A stretch of 64,000 nucleotides of DNA from Rhipicephalus microplus (taxonomy: Eukaryota > Arthropoda > Arachnida > Ixodida > Ixodidae): the NCBI RefSeq assembly GCF_043290135.1, contig NC_134705.1, forward strand, positions 54,157,771 through 54,221,770. Reading direction: 5' to 3'. This document shows, piece after piece, positions 48,891 through 60,239 of this stretch. The number at the start of each line of letters is the position of its first letter. The stretch's first letter is position 1. A model generated the notes under the pieces. That model ran no database searches. It was not told where the DNA came from and saw only the letters and a list, made by a program, of their open reading frames with translations. A program made the translations under genes and the position numbers.

Positions 48891-49026
48891 CCTAAATCAC
48901 CCTTCATCGTACCCTTCTCTTTCTTTCCCTATTCCCCTTACCATGTGGAGTAGCAGGCCAGAAACCTGATTTAAACGCCGGCCTCTCCTCCTTTTTCTCA
49001 TAAACACCTTCTTCTTCTTCTTCCCC
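48891..49026 (+). repeat. 3' UTR and (TTC)n tail of the I-type LINE
   Basis: A pyrimidine-rich 3' region ends in TTCTTCTTCTTCTTC (about 49010-49023), the probable 3' end of the LINE copy. Confidence 0.6.
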
Positions 49027-49632
49027 GGCGCTGTACGTGGTATATATTACAGTGATAAGTAGAGCTTCTTATCATCTGATACCAAAGTTACGGCCCTGTG
49101 CGGTATTTATATCAAGTACTTCGTGTTATCTTCCGCACTTAACCAACATTTCTGAGAAAAACTGTCGTCGTTTGCATCGGCGTGGGGGTGCAAAAAGATG
49201 CCACTTTTCCTATTCACAGCCACACCATCATCTGCCGCACAACCACACCTTACTCCGATATAACACGGGCTAGCGTCCTCGAAGCAAACCCACCCAAACA
49301 AATGACCTAATTTCTAGCACAAATACCTCAAAAGTGGTAATTTGATGCAGTTTTGTATTTCTAGAGAAATCCATGAACGATGGACGGCCTGCTGAAGCAG
49401 TAATTAACCCTGCTGCCCTGTAGTCATTATCTCACTGGTTGCATGTGAATGGAAGAGTTAATCAGTGATTATTACACAATCCTTCATATTCGCTGTCACT
49501 AGTAATGCAGTGCAGAGAAGAAATTAGCAGATCCCACATGCAAGGTGGGAATCGGTGATATGCGAAGCACGAATGAGAAAGGCTGATATGTCAATTTAAA
49601 ATCAGCACAATGTTACAGTATGGATGTAAATT
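49027..49632. other. No gene recognised
   Basis: Nothing identified. Confidence 0.4.
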
Positions 49633-50065
49633 ATGCCGTTCATGACTTCCATGTCCTTATTATCATGTTTAGACGTGTCTCTTACCTTCGTCATCTATTA
49701 CCGTTACCTGATAACAAATTGGTTATTTGTAGAGCTAGCAAAACGACCACGAACGCGCTATGAAAATAGCACTTACTTCAGTTTTTCAGGACACGCCTGC
49801 CATGATTTTCATGTTGGACGTGTAATTTACATTCGTCGTCCATTCACGTCATGAAGTATCAAATTAGTATCTGTAGAGCTAGCGAAACAACCGCGAGCTC
49901 ATGACGAGCATGGCATGTGATTAGGTTGTTACATGACACGCAGCTCATGATTGTCATGTTTGCACCAGTCACATACCTATGTCGTTATTCGCGTCCTGTT
50001 ATACCAATCTTGGTATATGTGACTCGACCGAAACGGCGGTGGGCGCAACACGAAGAGCCCAATAT
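49633..50065. repeat. Three degenerate tandem units of ~145 bp
   Basis: Each unit contains a CATGA..TTCATGTT block, a CGTCATT/CGTCGTCCATT block and an AAATT.GTAT.TGTAGAGCTAGC block. Units start near 49640, 49790 and 49930. No coding signal. Confidence 0.6.
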
Positions 50066-50849
50066 ACTCCGACGTAACGTGGACGCGCCCACGCTGGGTG
50101 CAGCGACGCTACGCTAGAAAAACGTGAGCACTCTATAGTCTGACTCCAGGCGCGACCAGCGTCTGTCGGCGCGGCCCGGCGGCAACCGGCGCGAAATGTG
50201 ACATCCTGCTTTTCACGCCGACGACGTTATCTTTATTCATGCTGATGCTTGAAAAGTGAGTGCGCCTAATGAAATATCGAAAAAAACACCCGACCTAGTT
50301 AGTATCGTCCGGCGGAAACTGTAGACGACAAGTGAGAGCACACAAAATAGTCTTATTTTCTTATAATTACGTGGTCGCAGCATTGGCGTGCTTGTCGGTC
50401 ATCCCTGTCAGTTAGGCCGCAACTAAAACAAGTTCATAGTTTCACTCTGAAACATTTGTTGCAAGCTTAGAGAACTCTGTTCGTTCAACAAAGTTGCCGC
50501 CTAAACGAGATGCTCCACTTACAGGAGAACCCGGTGCTGCACCGTTGTTTAGAGCGGCATCACCGATGTGACGTCACTCACGAGCAGGCGCCTCTCCAAA
50601 ATTCATAGGTGAATAGGAAATATACTTACCTAAACCGTCTGATCACAAGTCCGAATTTTTCCGAGAATGTAAATGATGTCCATAACTAGGGCAGCGCAAA
50701 GGAGGACACACAAGACAAGAGCTGGTATAACAACTAAAAATTTATTTGAAGCAAACCATGTGTAAGTGTGAACACCAAAACACGTACCACGCAAATTTAC
50801 ATCTGATTGATGAAATTAACTTCAGCGATCGCATGTTTCACCATTTCTT
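50066..50849. other. No gene recognised; GC-rich patch 50140-50230
   Basis: A CpG-rich patch with GGCGCGGCCCGGCGGC is present. No gene family was identified. Confidence 0.4.
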
Positions 50850-53094
50850 TCATCGAATCGGCGCGTTGTGATCAGTTGCTAGATCGAACGGGCGGCCATT
50901 GGAAGTACCATGGAAAGTTTCCAGGTGCCCACGCCATGCAGAGCCAAACACCCCTTTTTCAGTCACGTTTTAAATAGTTTCGGTTTTCGCCAAAGTGTGG
51001 CCAGCGTAGGCTACACCGTATCCTGGATAGCCCGACTTTCTTTGAGCGAGGTCAAGGCGAAGGCTGAAATCGCTGGCGTCGGTATGCAATTCGGTAGGAT
51101 CTGTCGGGTAGAAGTGGCGAAGAATATGCGCAGAGTTGAGCAGGCGGCACTGTGTAGCGAAGGCGGCGTCACATTAAGGCGACCAGGAGGAAATTTTCAT
51201 GTCTCCGCGAAGTAGCTTGGATGCAAATTAGCGAGTACAGCAAATCAAAGAGCAATAAAGCCCTACAAAACTGTGAACGTATTTCGTGGTCACCGCCGGC
51301 GGGAATAGCGTGACTCCATGAAGTTTTGCAGGGTCAAGTAGTAAGCTATGCTTGGACACGATGTGGTCTAGGATGATGAGCTCCTGTAGGGAAGCGAAGC
51401 GGCATTGTTTAAACGTTAACCTGCAGGCCAGCGTTGGTCAGACAAATTAAAACACGACAGAGGGATTGGAAGGCGCAGTTAAATCATGCGAGAAAATACC
51501 GACATGAATGAGGATCCCCAAAAGAATTGTATTATCTATAAGTATTTAAAAAGTTATAGGTGCGTTACAAAACTCAAATGACATGACGTTAACCTAGTAT
51601 AGTCGGTCAGTTGTAATAAATGCAGTTTTCTTGGTGATTGGCTTCAGGCGTTGGGAGATGCGAGTATAGCCAGACCGCAAATATAGCGACGAGAATTCCT
51701 CTCGGAGAAGGGTCTCAGTGGCGTCATTGATGCGCGGCAAATAGACGTCCTTGCAGGTTATCTTATTCAAACGACGTTAGTACATGCAAAACCAGATAAA
51801 TACGTGATTCTTACGCTTCGGTACAACAGGTGACGCCCAGGAACTCTGAAATGGCCAATAACATATCTACTAAGCGTATCTTTGACTTGATTGGTAATGA
51901 CGCGGCACCCTTCAGCGGAGACATGGTATGGTCTTTGACGCAATGGCTGGTGTAGGCCGGTGTCAACTTGATGTTTTGCTCGTGACGTGCGGCTCATTTC
52001 AGGTTCCCACACACCAAAAGGATTTCGGAACTCGTGCAAAAGATCAACTAGGTCGGCGTGTCTGGCAGGGGGGGGGGGGGATTGGCGCTTGTGCTGGAGA
52101 ACGTCTTCTTTGACGACTCTTCGAGTACCGGCCGGGAATTCGGTTAGTCAAACAAATACGAAGAGTCGGGATCTCCAATATGGCCGTGACATTTGCCGAA
52201 AGCAAAATTATTGGTACGGAAAGCGGACTGAGGACGAATATATTGCTGCTTCCAGCGCCGACGTGAATCGTTGCAAAAGGTACCGGCTGAGATCAACCAC
52301 ACGTGGAGACATAGGAAGTCACCAAAAAGATTGTAGCATCGACGTAGGCATTGCTTGAAACAGGAATGAGTGCGAAATTTTCAGGCGGAGTGTTGGTATC
52401 TTTATGAACGAGCAGTTTAGGCAGCTGATAATGAGCGTCAAGTAACAAGGCCTCACACAATGGTAAAATATCAACTACAGCGTGGGCGCAGTCGATGACG
52501 GCATTATGGTGGGGCAGGAAGTCTCACCCAAGCTTGAAGTGATAAGAAGAGACAGAAAGAATAATGACAATAAGCTCCACGATATATAGATTGCAATTGC
52601 TGAACACTCTCGCAGTGCAGGCTCTGAGAGAGGCGTAACTTGCGGTGTGGAGCGGTAATCCCGAAAGTGAAGTCATTACCTTGCTTAATTAACGGCAGGG
52701 ATTAGCGGTTATGACAGATGCGGTGGCACCAGTGCCCACAAGTGTAAAATATGACCTTCAGCAGTTTGTGACCACTTAGCAGTGGAGGAGTAAGGGCTTG
52801 GGCAGTTCCAAAATGGCGCAGTTTCTGTCTCTTGAACTGCCGTTGTTAGTTTGACAGGTTGGTGGGTCCGGGCGGGAGATGCATGATGAAGAACCATTGC
52901 CGACAAGGAGATGTGCACGTTGCGGCTGGAAGTGTGCAGAGGCATAGCGTGGTAACGGGCCAGGCTCGTATAGTAGGGAAGGGTGGCTGCCTGGTTGCGA
53001 CAACCGGCCACAGTCGCCGAAGGTTTGAGAAGACGGCAGCAATAGCTGGAGACGTGTCTGGGAGTGAAGCAGGCGTAGCAAATCTGTAACATAT
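50850..53094 (-). pseudogene. Old minus-strand gypsy element, 3' part: CCHC knuckle, protease, RT, RNase H
   Basis: Reading down in coordinate on the minus strand: a complete CCHC knuckle CYACFTPRHVSSYC (about 53085-53044), the protease C-terminal region (DFLPHHNAVIDCAHAVVDI, about 52530-52470), ALLLDAHYQLPKLLVHKDT, then RT pieces in shifting frames (HQVDTGLHQPLRQRPYHVS near 51960; RRLNKITCKDVY near 51760; FCNAPITF near 51560) and RNase H (LHTDAS near 51095, ATDHNA near 50870). The frame is heavily broken. The upstream gag part lies beyond the inserted element, at 58480-59960. Confidence 0.78.
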
Positions 53095-53275
53095 TGTCAC
53101 GTATGTCCCGCGAAATAGACGAAGGCGACAGCGCATACGCGCATCTGCACGCTTTTATGCAGAACGCAAACACGACAAAGACGAGGAACTCTCTGGCGCG
53201 CGGTTATTAAATAGACCGACCCGCTGCTGTTTTCTCAGCGTCTTCAAATACGACCTCTGTCTTCACGTTACGACA
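53095..53275 (+). repeat. 5' LTR (181 bp) of the nested gypsy element
   Basis: TGTCACGTATGTCCC...CGTTACGACA; it matches 58295-58475 with about ten differences by eye. ATAT occurs directly before it (53091-53094) and directly after the 3' LTR (58476-58479), a 4-bp target duplication. CTGGTGGAGGTGCTGGGG follows as a candidate primer-binding site. Confidence 0.95.
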
Positions 53276-53304
53276 CTGGTGGAGGTGCTGGGGCCTGCAA
53301 CGTG

Positions 53305-53997
53305 ATGCAAGAAAGCGTTGTTCGGGACCGTACACCCAGTCCGGAGCCTCAACATCTTGTTACGACTCCAGTACACCGATTCAGCCGGTGCCTACTAGGC
53401 CTAAGTCCAGAACTCTTGACGGCATCTCCTGTTACCAACATGGCGGCCCCTCCACTGTCTGCGAATCTCCCTCCAGCCCAGACGGTTCATCCTTACCAGG
53501 TAACTTTTGAGACTCCTCGTGTTCCCGAAGTCTTCCTTGGAGAACCGTATGAAGATGTCGAGGACTGGCTCGACCAGTTCGAGCGGACCGCTGTGGTGAA
53601 TCGTTGGAGCGTGCAAGAAAAACTTGGCCGTGCCTACTTCGCAATGGAAAATAGCACTCGCATATGGCACGAGAACAGGGAGCCTACTTTCCAAACCTGG
53701 GAGAATTTCCACGAAAAGCTTCTCGAGATGTTCCTGAGTGGGGACCGACGGGATCTCGCACAACAGATAATTGAAGCCTGCATGCAAAAGCCGAAAGAAA
53801 GCGTCGCCATGTTCGCTGAGGATATGGCCCGTCTATTTCGCCGCGCTGACCCTGACATGCCCGAGGCAAGAAAAGTTCGTCACCTGATGCGGGGAGTCAA
53901 GGAACCGCTTTTCACCGGCCTTGTACGAAATCCGCCAACAACAGTGGATGAATTCATCAAAGAGGTGACTGTCATCAAGCGGGTGCTCCGGCAATGA
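53305..53997 (+). CDS. gag: gag (capsid) of the nested Ty3/gypsy element
   Basis: An open frame of 230 codons from ATG 53305, 29 bases after the LTR. A Pro-rich N-terminus is followed by a retrotransposon capsid: FLGEPYEDVEDWLDQFER, NRWSVQEKLGRAYFAMEN, RIWHENREPTFQTWENF and the LFRRADPDMPEARKVRHLM region. Capsids of this type assemble the cytoplasmic particle that packages the element RNA. The frame stops at TGA 53995-53997. It then resumes in the same frame, since an RQ-x-CRHFDRLPVQTPVG reading continues across the stop, so the original gag was longer. This is the best preserved coding part of the element. Confidence 0.85.
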   Translation: MQESVVRDRTPSPEPQHLVTTPVHRFSRCLLGLSPELLTASPVTNMAAPPLSANLPPAQTVHPYQVTFETPRVPEVFLGEPYEDVEDWLDQFERTAVVNRWSVQEKLGRAYFAMENSTRIWHENREPTFQTWENFHEKLLEMFLSGDRRDLAQQIIEACMQKPKESVAMFAEDMARLFRRADPDMPEARKVRHLMRGVKEPLFTGLVRNPPTTVDEFIKEVTVIKRVLRQ

Positions 53998-54480
53998 TGC
54001 CGCCACTTTGACCGCCTTCCCGTCCAAACGCCTGTTGGTGCCGCCACTCAAAACACTGCTGTTTCCGAAAGCTCTTTACGACAAATGATTAGGCAAATCC
54101 TGCGGGAAGAGCTGCGGGTCCTTGGCCTTCCGTCTACCGAGCCCCCAGTTGCTTCTGTCGCGGAAATCGTGCGCCAGGAACTACGACAAGCCTTTCCATT
54201 ACCGGCGCCACCACCCCAACCACGTTTACTGACCTATGCTGATGCCGTTCGTAGTCATCCGCCTGCCCCAGAAGAAGCTCCCTTTCAGCCACGGCCCGTT
54301 ACCTTGCCATGGTGGCAGCGAGAACCTGTGCGGCGACCACCAGTACGTCGAACCGACTTGTGGCGCACTGCCGACCGTCGACCGCTTTGATTCCTCTGCG
54401 GCAAACCAGGCCACATCTCGCGCTACTGCCGTCATCGAGAAGCCCGGTTTGGAAGCTTTTCTCGGCCCGCTTCATTTTAT
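53998..54480 (+). pseudogene. gag C-terminus / nucleocapsid of the nested gypsy element, knuckle broken
   Basis: Continues the gag with RQMIRQILREELRVLGLPS and the linker LLTYADAVRSHPPAPEEAP and VRRTDLWRTADRRPL. The zinc knuckle reads x-FLCGKPGHISRYC, where the first Cys codon is a TGA stop (54388-54390), consistent with a single-base change from TGC or TGT. Confidence 0.8.
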
Positions 54481-54656
54481 TTTGAAGACCCTCGTGACCA
54501 TGGTGCTGATCACCTGCCGACCAACCAAACGTCTTCACCAAGTCGTCGCTGGCGGTCTCCCTCACCTGCACGAGGTCATACTTCCCCGAATCGCCAAAGC
54601 TACGCTGACGCCGTCAGACACCGCTCCGCAAGGCCATCCCAGGGAAACTAACTGCC

Positions 54657-55520
54657 GTGACCTCCGGGGGCAAGGTTGCCGATCGCCGAGACGCCAAAAA
54701 GACCCCCTTGCCTCTACACAAAGACGACGTGACGACGGTGATGACGAAGACGACGACAACCACGAGTACTAATGCCAATGAATTTGTACTTGCCGACCTC
54801 AGCGTTATTATAGACGGACACCACATAACGGCATTGGTTGACACTGGTGCTGACTTCTTTATTATGAGACAAGAGCTCGCCAACCGCCTTAAGAAGGTCA
54901 AGACGCCATGGAGTGGGCCGAGCATAAGGAGTGCTGGTTGACAGCTAATGACGCCAACCGGTAAATGCACCGCTCGGCTCGTAATTGATGATTGGAGCTT
55001 CGTCGCCACTTTTGTCATTTTACCGGACAGTAAAGAGTTGATTTTGGGTATGGATTTTCTACGAGAGTACGGTGCCGTCATCAACATTTCAGAACGTATC
55101 GTCACCTTTTCCACCCATCCTTACGTCGACGCCACCACTGAAGAACAACTGCAACGTTTACGTGTAGCCGATGATGTGATGCTCCTGCCGAAATCTTGCT
55201 GCCTTGTGTCGGTGTTATGTGAACGGCCGTGCCGTAATGAGGTGATAGCGGAGCAAATAGACACGCCATTGCTTACGCAAGGTGTTTCAATAGCGAGAGG
55301 CGTTCTGGCACTAATTCACGGGCGGGCAGAAGTGCTCATCACCAACTTCAGCAACGAGCGTCGTCACATCGAGAAGAGCACCGCGATTGCCTACTGCGAC
55401 GACGTGGACCAAGCCAGAGATTGCTTCGCTCTGCAACCGGACGACGCGACCATCTCAGCCTCCACACCTTTGTCTTTCAACATTTGCTCAACCCTGTCAC
55501 CCTCGGATAAACAGAGCTGA
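54657..55520 (+). pseudogene. Aspartic protease and linker of the nested gypsy element
   Basis: The active site is in LVDTGADFFIMRQELA, with DTGAD at 54840-54854. A stop at 54939-54941 interrupts the domain. It then continues as TPTGKCTARLVIDDWSFVAT and LILGMDFLREYGAVINISER, the retropepsin C-terminal block. A spacer follows with CLVSVLCERPCRNEV and LITNFSNERRHIEKSTAIAY. The frame ends at TGA 55518-55520. Confidence 0.87.
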
Positions 55521-55579
55521 TACACCAGTTAAAAAATTGTTTTTCGTGCACGTCGAAAGTAAGGCAAACACCACTGACC

Positions 55580-56340
55580 CGGCACCGAATCATCGTTGAA
55601 AAAAATACGAGACCGATCCGTCAAAATCCATACCTTGTGGTTCCGAAAGAACATGAGGAGATCCAAAAGCAAGTTCAGACGATACTCCAAGACGACGTAA
55701 TACAGCCTTTCAAAAGTCCCTGGGCATCTCCGGTGGTATTGCTTAAAAAGAAAGACGGCAGCTTGCGTATCTGTATAGATTACCGCAAGTTAAACCAAGT
55801 AACAAAGAAAGACGTCTACTCACTGCCACGCATAGATGACTCTCTTGATTGGCTGCGGCAAGCACGCTATTTCTCATCGATGGACCTGCGAAGTGGCTAT
55901 TGGAAAATAGAGGTCGACGAGAGAGACCGTGAGAAAACTGATTTCGTGACGCCGGACGGTCTTTATGAATTTAAAGTGCTTACATTCAAGTTATGCTCTG
56001 CGCCAGCCACGTTTCAGCATTTAATAGACACTGTGCTATCAGGAATGAAGTGGCAGACATGCTTGGTCTATCTAGACGACGTTATCGTCTTCTCAGCTAC
56101 ATTCTAGGAACACCTAAGTCGATTATTCGCAGCTCTACAAGCTATACGTTCGGCTGGCCGGAATTTAAAACGAGAGAAGTGCCATTTCGGTTTCAGCGAA
56201 CTTTGCTTCTTAGGCCACGTGGTCAGCCACGAATGTGTTCGACCTGACCCGGGAAAAATCGACGCTGTCGCAAAGTTTCCCGCACCGCATGACAAAAAAG
56301 CAGCGAGACACTTCTTAGGCCTCTGCGCTTATTACTGACG
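55580..56340 (+). pseudogene. Reverse transcriptase of the nested gypsy element
   Basis: Canonical blocks in order are VIQPFKSPWASPVVLLKKKD, GSLRICIDYRKLNQVTKKDV, ARYFSSMDLRSGYWKIEVD, FVTPDGLYEFKVLTF, LCSAPATFQHLIDTVLSG and the catalytic YLDD at 56069-56080. A stop at 56105-56107 is followed by the thumb and connection in the same frame (CHFGFSELCFLGHVVSHECV, then FLGLCAYY-stop-RFIANFSS). The order after RT is the normal gypsy order. Confidence 0.92.
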
Positions 56341-57060
56341 ATTCATCGCCAACTTTTCGTCTATTGCGGCGCTTTTGACGCGGCTCACACGAGAGGATGT
56401 CCCCTTCCTTTGGAGCGAAAAGGAACAAACAGCGTTCAACGAATTACGCCAACGCCTCCAAACACCTCCAGTTCTTGCACACTTCGACCAGGAAGCGCCA
56501 ACAGCACTTCACACCGACGCAAGCAATGTAGGCCTGGGCGCCGTACTGATACAATGGCAAGATAACTGCGAAAAAGTGATACCCTATGCCAGCAGAGCTG
56601 TCTCTCCCACGGAAGAGAACTACTCGACTACCGAGAAAGAGGGCCTCGCCGTGGTTTGGGCGGTTCTCAAATTTCGACCGTATCTGTACGGCCACTCATT
56701 CAAGGTTGTCAGTGATCACCACTCGCTTTTCTGGCTCACTAACTTGAAAGACTCATCTGGCCGTTTAGCACGATTGAGCATTCGGCTTCAGGAGTTTGAT
56801 ATGATCATTATTTATAAATCAGGGAAGAAGCACACCGACGAAGACTTTCTCTCGCGGTCACCCGTCGAGCCTGCCGCTAATAATGACGAGTCTATGGACG
56901 CCGCATTCTTGGGAGTCATCAACGCGGCCACTATTTCACAAGAGCAGCGCAGTGACCCTGACCTGCTTCCGCTTATCGACATCTTAGAAGGGCGACGTGA
57001 AGACGTGCCGCGAGTTTTCGCGAGAGGAGTGCCATCTTTTTGTTTAAGGAACGACGTCCT
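56341..57060 (+). pseudogene. RNase H of the nested gypsy element
   Basis: The open frame from 56375 contains FLWSEKEQTAFNELRQRL, LHTDASNVGLGAVLIQW (catalytic Asp), YASRAVSPTEENYSTTEKEG (Glu), VVSDHHSLFWLTNL (Asp) and KKHTDEDFLSRSPVE (Asp). A linker with SDPDLLPLIDILEG leads to the integrase. Confidence 0.92.
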
Positions 57061-58200
57061 ATACAAGAAAAACTTTTTTTCCCACCGGCAGCCCATACTT
57101 GCTCGTCGTCCCTGCATCGCTGCGAAAAGAAATTCTAGAAGCCTGCCATGATGAAGTCACCTCCGGTCATCTCGGTTACACTCGAACATTGTCCCGTCTG
57201 CAAAACATTTACTACTGGCCGAACCTACCTGCTGCTGTGAAACATCACGTCCAGACATGTGCCGACTGTCAAAGACGCAAAGCACCACCCGGCAGGCCGG
57301 CAGGCATATTACATTCCGTCCAAGTACCAGCAAAGCCATTCGCCCAAATCGGAATAGATTTCCTGGGCCCATTCCCGACTTCTACCACAGGGAACAGATG
57401 GATCATTATCGCAACCCATTACTTGTCTCACTACGCAGAAACCAAAGCCATGCCGAGAGCCACAGCAGCAGAAGCGGCTCATTTTTTTCATAGAAAACGT
57501 CGTCCTTCGGCACGCTGCTCCAACAGTTCTCATCACGGATAGAGAAACTGCGTTCGTGGCAGAACTTTTTAGAGTCGGTTCTCAGCCTCAGCGGTACCAC
57601 GCACTGGAGAACAACGGCGTACCACCCACAAAGAAACGGACTAGCAGAGTGGCTTAATAAGACCCTCGCAGACATGCTCTGCCTGTATGTCGACACAGAA
57701 CACAAGAACTGGGACGAAATCTTGCCTTATGTGACCTTCGCCTATAATACCGCCCGGCAGAAAACTACCAGAATGACGCCGTTTAGTTTAATACACGGGC
57801 GCGAAGTCACTACAACGTTGGACGCTATGTTGCCGCACGAGTGTGACGACACTCACGCTGACACCGAAGAATTTGGTCAGCGCGCCGAAGAAGCCCGACA
57901 GCTAGCCCGCGTGCATATTTGTCACCAGCAACACAAAGATGCGAAACGATACGACCTACGACATAAATTGGTAACCTACAAACCAGGCGACAATGTATGA
58001 GTCTGGATCCCAATACGCCGACGCAGAATTACAGAGAAGCTATTACGACGGCACTTCGGCCCATATCGAGTCACCTGACGATTGAACGACTTCAACTACG
58101 AAGTTATTCCCGACGACGATTGCAGTTCCAGTCGCCGACACCGCTCACCCGAAATCGTGCATGTCATCCGGATGAAACCCTACTTGTCCAGCTAACTCTC
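57061..58200 (+). pseudogene. Integrase of the nested gypsy element (normal gypsy position)
   Basis: A frameshift near 57095 brings in the HHCC domain: ACHDEVTSGHLGYTRT and TCADCQRRK. The catalytic core starts with AQIGIDFLGPFPTSTTG. After further frameshifts come LITDRETAFVAE, the NGLAEWLNKTLADM block with the catalytic Glu, and NWDEILPYVTFAYNTARQ with PFSLIHGREVTTTLD. The C-terminal part includes RYDLRHKLVTYKPGD and VWIPIRRR, without a clear chromodomain. A purine-rich tract TGGAGGGAGGCAAA (58281-58294) precedes the 3' LTR. Confidence 0.88.
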
Positions 58201-58294
58201 GTTTGTCCTGTGGGTGCCGGTGCATATGTGCGTTTTTATAAGTAGAGCGCCTTGACTGCGCATCGAGACGATGCCATTTTTGGAGGGAGGCAAA

Positions 58295-58475
58295 TGTCAC
58301 GTGTGTCCCGCGAAAAAGACAAAGGCGACAGCGCATACGCGCATCTGCCCGCTTTTATGCAGAACGCAAACACGAGAAAGACGAGGAACTCCCTGGCGCG
58401 CGGTTAATAAAAAGACCGACCCGCTGCTGTTTTCTCAGCGTCTTCAAATACGACCTCTGTCTTCACGTTCCCACA
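58295..58475 (+). repeat. 3' LTR (181 bp) of the nested gypsy element
   Basis: TGTCACGTGTGTCCC...CGTTCCCACA, followed by ATAT (58476-58479). Confidence 0.95.
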
Positions 58476-58479
58476 ATAT

Positions 58480-59960
58480 CAGGCAGGCGTTCTGTAATTA
58501 TTACCGAGTGTTGTTGTTGATCATTTGATTTGTGGGGTTTAACGCCCCAAAACCACCATATGATTATGAGAGACGCCATAGTGGAGGGCTTCGGAGATTT
58601 CGACCACCTAGGGTTCTTTAACGTGCACCAAAATCTGAGCACACGGGCCTACAACATTTCCGTCTCCATCGGAAGTGCAGCCGACACAGCCGGGAATTTA
58701 TCCCGCGACCTGTGGGTCAGCAGCCGAGTGGCTTAGCCACTAGACCACCGTGGCGGGCCGATTGTTGTTGTCTAAAGTGCAGTATAAGCAAGTGGTTTCG
58801 CGGGCTGTGAGTGCGTGGTGCAAGGCCGTTGCGGAAGCTTACGTACAGCGTCCGCAGGTGTGAGTGGCGCGGCCACAAGCTTCGTGGCTGGCGGATAGGT
58901 GACACGAGCGACCACAAGTTTTGTTGCACGTGGGTAGTGAACAGGGCTAAATGAAGGCAGCTCGTGATGCGCAATGGCAAGAAGTTGGCTTGAGTAACCT
59001 CTTCGTAAACTTTATGGACCATCTCCCCGAAAAGAACCATGATAGGATGTGAAGCAGCAGCGGTGCGCACGCCCTTGACCCGGCTTAAACGGACATCAAC
59101 ATGAGTTCTGGAAGAACAGTTTGAAGCGAAACTCGGTGTACACTTCACCAGAGTAAACATTTCTTTGAAACGCAACGACCCGGAAGCCGAGTTGGGTTTC
59201 ATGTAAATTTTGTCGCAGATAAACAAGCCGGAAGAGTGTTTCCACTCGACGTGAAGTCGAGTATGTGGGTGGTGGAGTGCGTGAAGTGAGATCCAAGTTT
59301 GTGGCGAGTTGGTAGAGGAGCAACAGCACCTAGGTGTGTTAAGAGGGGTCGGCAGCTGATGTGGGTAAGGGAGAGAGTGACGCCAACGCGCAGCTGCGGC
59401 TTGATCTAACTGGCATCGTTCTCACAACAGCGGCGAAGGGAACGCGGCGCAGTGCGTTTGCATAGAGACACAGACAGTCAGGATTACACAGGCTAGTCAA
59501 AGAGCTGCTTCGCATTTAATAACAGTGCGGAGAGGGTCAGGTAGACGGTTGATGGACCCATGAGTAAATGGCATTGGGGGAAAAATGGCGGTCAACTTCC
59601 TCCCGGGTGAAGTCTCAAACTTGCTAAAGCCACGCTGAATGCTCAGGCATGGTGTCGAGACGGCACAGCGACTTTCTACCTCGCGGATACTGCCGAGTCA
59701 GGACGAGTTACTTTGTCCACACGTCCTAGCTTTCACACAAGCTGAAGAATTCTAAAATGATGCTCAGATTCCTAGCCAAGAGCACTTAGATTGCGCTGGC
59801 GCCGAGGTCCTTGAGGGTGTGTCGAATAGTGTCAGCTTCGGGCATGGTGTCGTTGCCACGTGTACGAAGGTTGACTACGTCCTAACTATAGCTGGTGAAG
59901 CTTTCACCAGTGTACTTTGAGTAGATGCAGCGCTGTTCTGCACGATGCCTGTGGACAGTT
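58480..59960 (-). pseudogene. Old minus-strand gypsy element, 5' part (gag region), split from 50850-53094
   Basis: Minus-strand frames give gag-like pieces such as SFTSYS, VVNLRTRGNDTMPEADTIRH (about 59880) and YNMP-type linker remains, badly degraded. If the nested element and one ATAT are removed, the minus-strand frame reads RLPD-MLQICYACFTPRH across the junction, leading into the CCHC knuckle. This supports one original element. A SINE lies inside at 58520-58761. Confidence 0.62.
58520..58761 (-). mobile_element. Near full-length tRNA-derived SINE, inside the old gypsy gag
   Basis: On the minus strand it has the tRNA-like head: A-box-like TGGTCTAGTGGCTAAG near 58745 and a mutated B-box (GGGATAAATTCC near 58700). 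The body (GTGCACGTTAAAGAACCC, reading down) and a short AAATCAAATG tail follow. TTGTTGTTG flanks it at 58511-58519 and 58762-58770. This is the only copy of the main family here with its 5' head. Confidence 0.87.
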
Positions 59961-60239
59961 GGGTGACCGAGCAGTTGAGAACAGGGTGTATTGAAGGTGA
60001 TCCATGTGGGGATGTTGTGTTTCTGGTTGCTGTACCACAACGTTGCTTGTTAGGTGAGTTGAAACAAGTCAATCATGCTGTAGCGCCAAAAGCAGACAAC
60101 AAACGAGCGAGAGGACGAGGTCATAGCGCAATCTTCAAACTAAAATTTATTCAATTACCACGCACGTATATTGCCAGATGGTGGTGTGACTCCGCAAGCC
60201 GTGGCCAGCCGAAAAAGGCGAAGAGGACAAAGATGAAAT

